Below are positions 5,836 through 6,740 of a stretch of 6,740 nt of DNA, piece after piece. This DNA comes from an uncultured Lachnospiraceae bacterium (GTDB lineage Bacteria; Bacillota; Clostridia; Lachnospirales; Lachnospiraceae). The stretch spans positions 1 through 6,740 of the forward strand of contig CANQCX010000107.1 in the NCBI GenBank assembly GCA_947591115.1, read 5' to 3'. The notes beneath the pieces were generated by a model. That model searched no databases. It saw nothing but the letters and a program-made list of their open reading frames with translations, and was not told the DNA's origin. The first letter of the stretch is position 1; each line of letters begins with the position of its first letter. Made by a program: the position numbers and the translations under genes.

Positions 5836-6740
5836 AAACAGGTTTATCTCCTGTATGGCAAAGAGCGGTATCTGCTCCGCCAATATCGCGATAAACTGAA
5901 AAAAGCAATCGTTTCCGAGGATGATACCATGAATTTTTCCGCCTTTGAGGGGGAGGAGACCGATCCGTGGGAGATAATAGAATTAGCGGAAACCCTGCCT
6001 TTTTTCGCGGAGCGGCGGCTGATTTTGATCGAGGGGAGCGGCTGGTTTAAAAAACAGGCGGATGAGATGGCGGAGTATCTGTCCCGCATTCCGGAGACGA
6101 CGTTTTTCTTGTTTGTTGAAGAAGAAGTCGATAAGCGCTCCAAATTGTACAAGGTGCTGGCAAAGAACGGAAAAGCGGTGGAATTCCAGACACAGACGGA
6201 GGAGACGCTTTCCCGCTGGATCCTCGGACGGATGCGCAGGGAGGGAAAGAATATCACGCAGGAAGCCTATCAGTTGTTCCTGAGCAAAACGGGAACGGAT
6301 ATGGGCAACATCGATCGGGAAATGGAAAAACTGCTTTGCTATACGATGGGAAAAGAAACGATCGGACTCGAGGAGGTAGAGGCGGTTACTACCGAGCAGA
6401 CCAGCAGCAGGATCTTTGAGATGGTGGATGCGATTACGGCGCACCAGCAGAAAAAAGCGCTGGAGCTGTATTATGATCTTCTGGCGTTAAAAGAGCCTGC
6501 CATGCGTATTTTGTTTCTGCTCAGCCGGCAGTTTCGGATACTTATGACGGTAAAGGCAATGACCAATCAGGGGTTTGGGAAAAAAGAAATCGCTTCTCAG
6601 GCAGGATGTCCGGAATGGGCGGTACGCAAATACCAGTCCCAGTGCCGCCCGTTTTCTATGGAGCAGTTAAAACAGGCAGTCCGCGACGGCGTAGAGTACG
6701 AAGAGGCGGTAAAAACAGGAAGAATGAATGAGCGTATGGC
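5797..6740 (+). CDS. holA: DNA polymerase III delta subunit HolA (3' end cut off)
   Basis: An open frame of 314 complete codons running off the window. Delta is the clamp-loader subunit that opens the sliding clamp ring during replication; it has an AAA+-like fold but does not bind ATP. The sequence shows the family start, with IKTGQLKQVYLLYGKERYL (8-26), then LPFFAERRLILIEG (67-80), a beta strand TFFLFVEEE (102-110), and GTDMGNIDREMEKLLCY (166-182), followed by a helical collar domain (about 200-314). VKTGRMNERM at the edge resembles the closing segment of family members, so probably only 15-25 residues are missing. The start is set by the family N-terminus, yet no Shine-Dalgarno sequence precedes it. 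The neighbour order comEC-holA is common in Bacillota and does not imply a shared function. Confidence 0.93.
   Translation, partial: MKTIDNDIKTGQLKQVYLLYGKERYLLRQYRDKLKKAIVSEDDTMNFSAFEGEETDPWEIIELAETLPFFAERRLILIEGSGWFKKQADEMAEYLSRIPETTFFLFVEEEVDKRSKLYKVLAKNGKAVEFQTQTEETLSRWILGRMRREGKNITQEAYQLFLSKTGTDMGNIDREMEKLLCYTMGKETIGLEEVEAVTTEQTSSRIFEMVDAITAHQQKKALELYYDLLALKEPAMRILFLLSRQFRILMTVKAMTNQGFGKKEIASQAGCPEWAVRKYQSQCRPFSMEQLKQAVRDGVEYEEAVKTGRMNERM

Noticed and set aside
5844..6444. Two overlapping minus-strand open frames (137 and 153 codons) opposite holA.
   Set aside because: HolA family motifs run through this whole stretch on the plus strand; the reverse frames have serine- or arginine-rich low-information sequences typical of shadows.
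1..6740. Mobile element, prophage, CRISPR or defence system.
   Set aside because: No transposase, integrase, repeat-spacer pattern or terminal inverted repeats were seen; every gene belongs to competence, signalling or replication families.

Overview
The window looks like chromosomal DNA from a low-to-mid-GC Gram-positive anaerobe of the Clostridia (Bacillota), most likely Lachnospiraceae or a close relative. This rests on the competence/replication gene order ending comEC-holA, an OmpR-type two-component pair, a lipoprotein with two GerMN domains, and the N-terminal sequence of HolA. Taxonomy is inferred from family resemblance; no rRNA or other marker is present. All genes lie on the + strand.

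Layout. Positions 1-267 are the 3' end of comEA (end of an SLBB-type domain, then a helix-hairpin-helix DNA-binding domain). A response regulator (281-976), a membrane sensor histidine kinase (989-2437) and a secreted GerMN lipoprotein (2449-3387) follow, and then comEC (3398-5752), the DNA-uptake channel with its C-terminal metallo-beta-lactamase-type domain. The gaps between these five genes are 13, 12, 11 and 10 nt, with no terminator visible, so they are probably one transcription unit. A 44-nt gap follows, holding a good sigma-A-type promoter, and then holA (5797 to the window edge), the delta subunit of the DNA polymerase III clamp loader, cut off shortly before its end. No stretch over 300 bases lacks a gene, and I see no tRNA, rRNA, CRISPR array, insertion sequence or phage gene.

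How the genes may work together. ComEA binds incoming double-stranded DNA outside the membrane and ComEC passes a single strand inward. Between them sits a three-gene signalling cassette: kinase, regulator and a lipoprotein exported to the face of the membrane where the kinase sensor domain lies. The order and domain content (OmpR regulator, HAMP kinase without PAS, GerMN lipoprotein) parallel the actinobacterial mtrA-mtrB-lpqB system, where the lipoprotein modulates the kinase. I therefore propose a clostridial three-component envelope-sensing system embedded in a competence operon. This is the most interesting reading of the window and is an inference from domains and synteny.

Smaller points of interest are a possible leaderless start for holA, a near-consensus promoter overlapping the start of the kinase gene, an AAAAT repeat that contains the lipoprotein stop codon, a tight ribosome binding site at comEC, and a 15-bp tandem duplication forming the last ten residues of ComEC.
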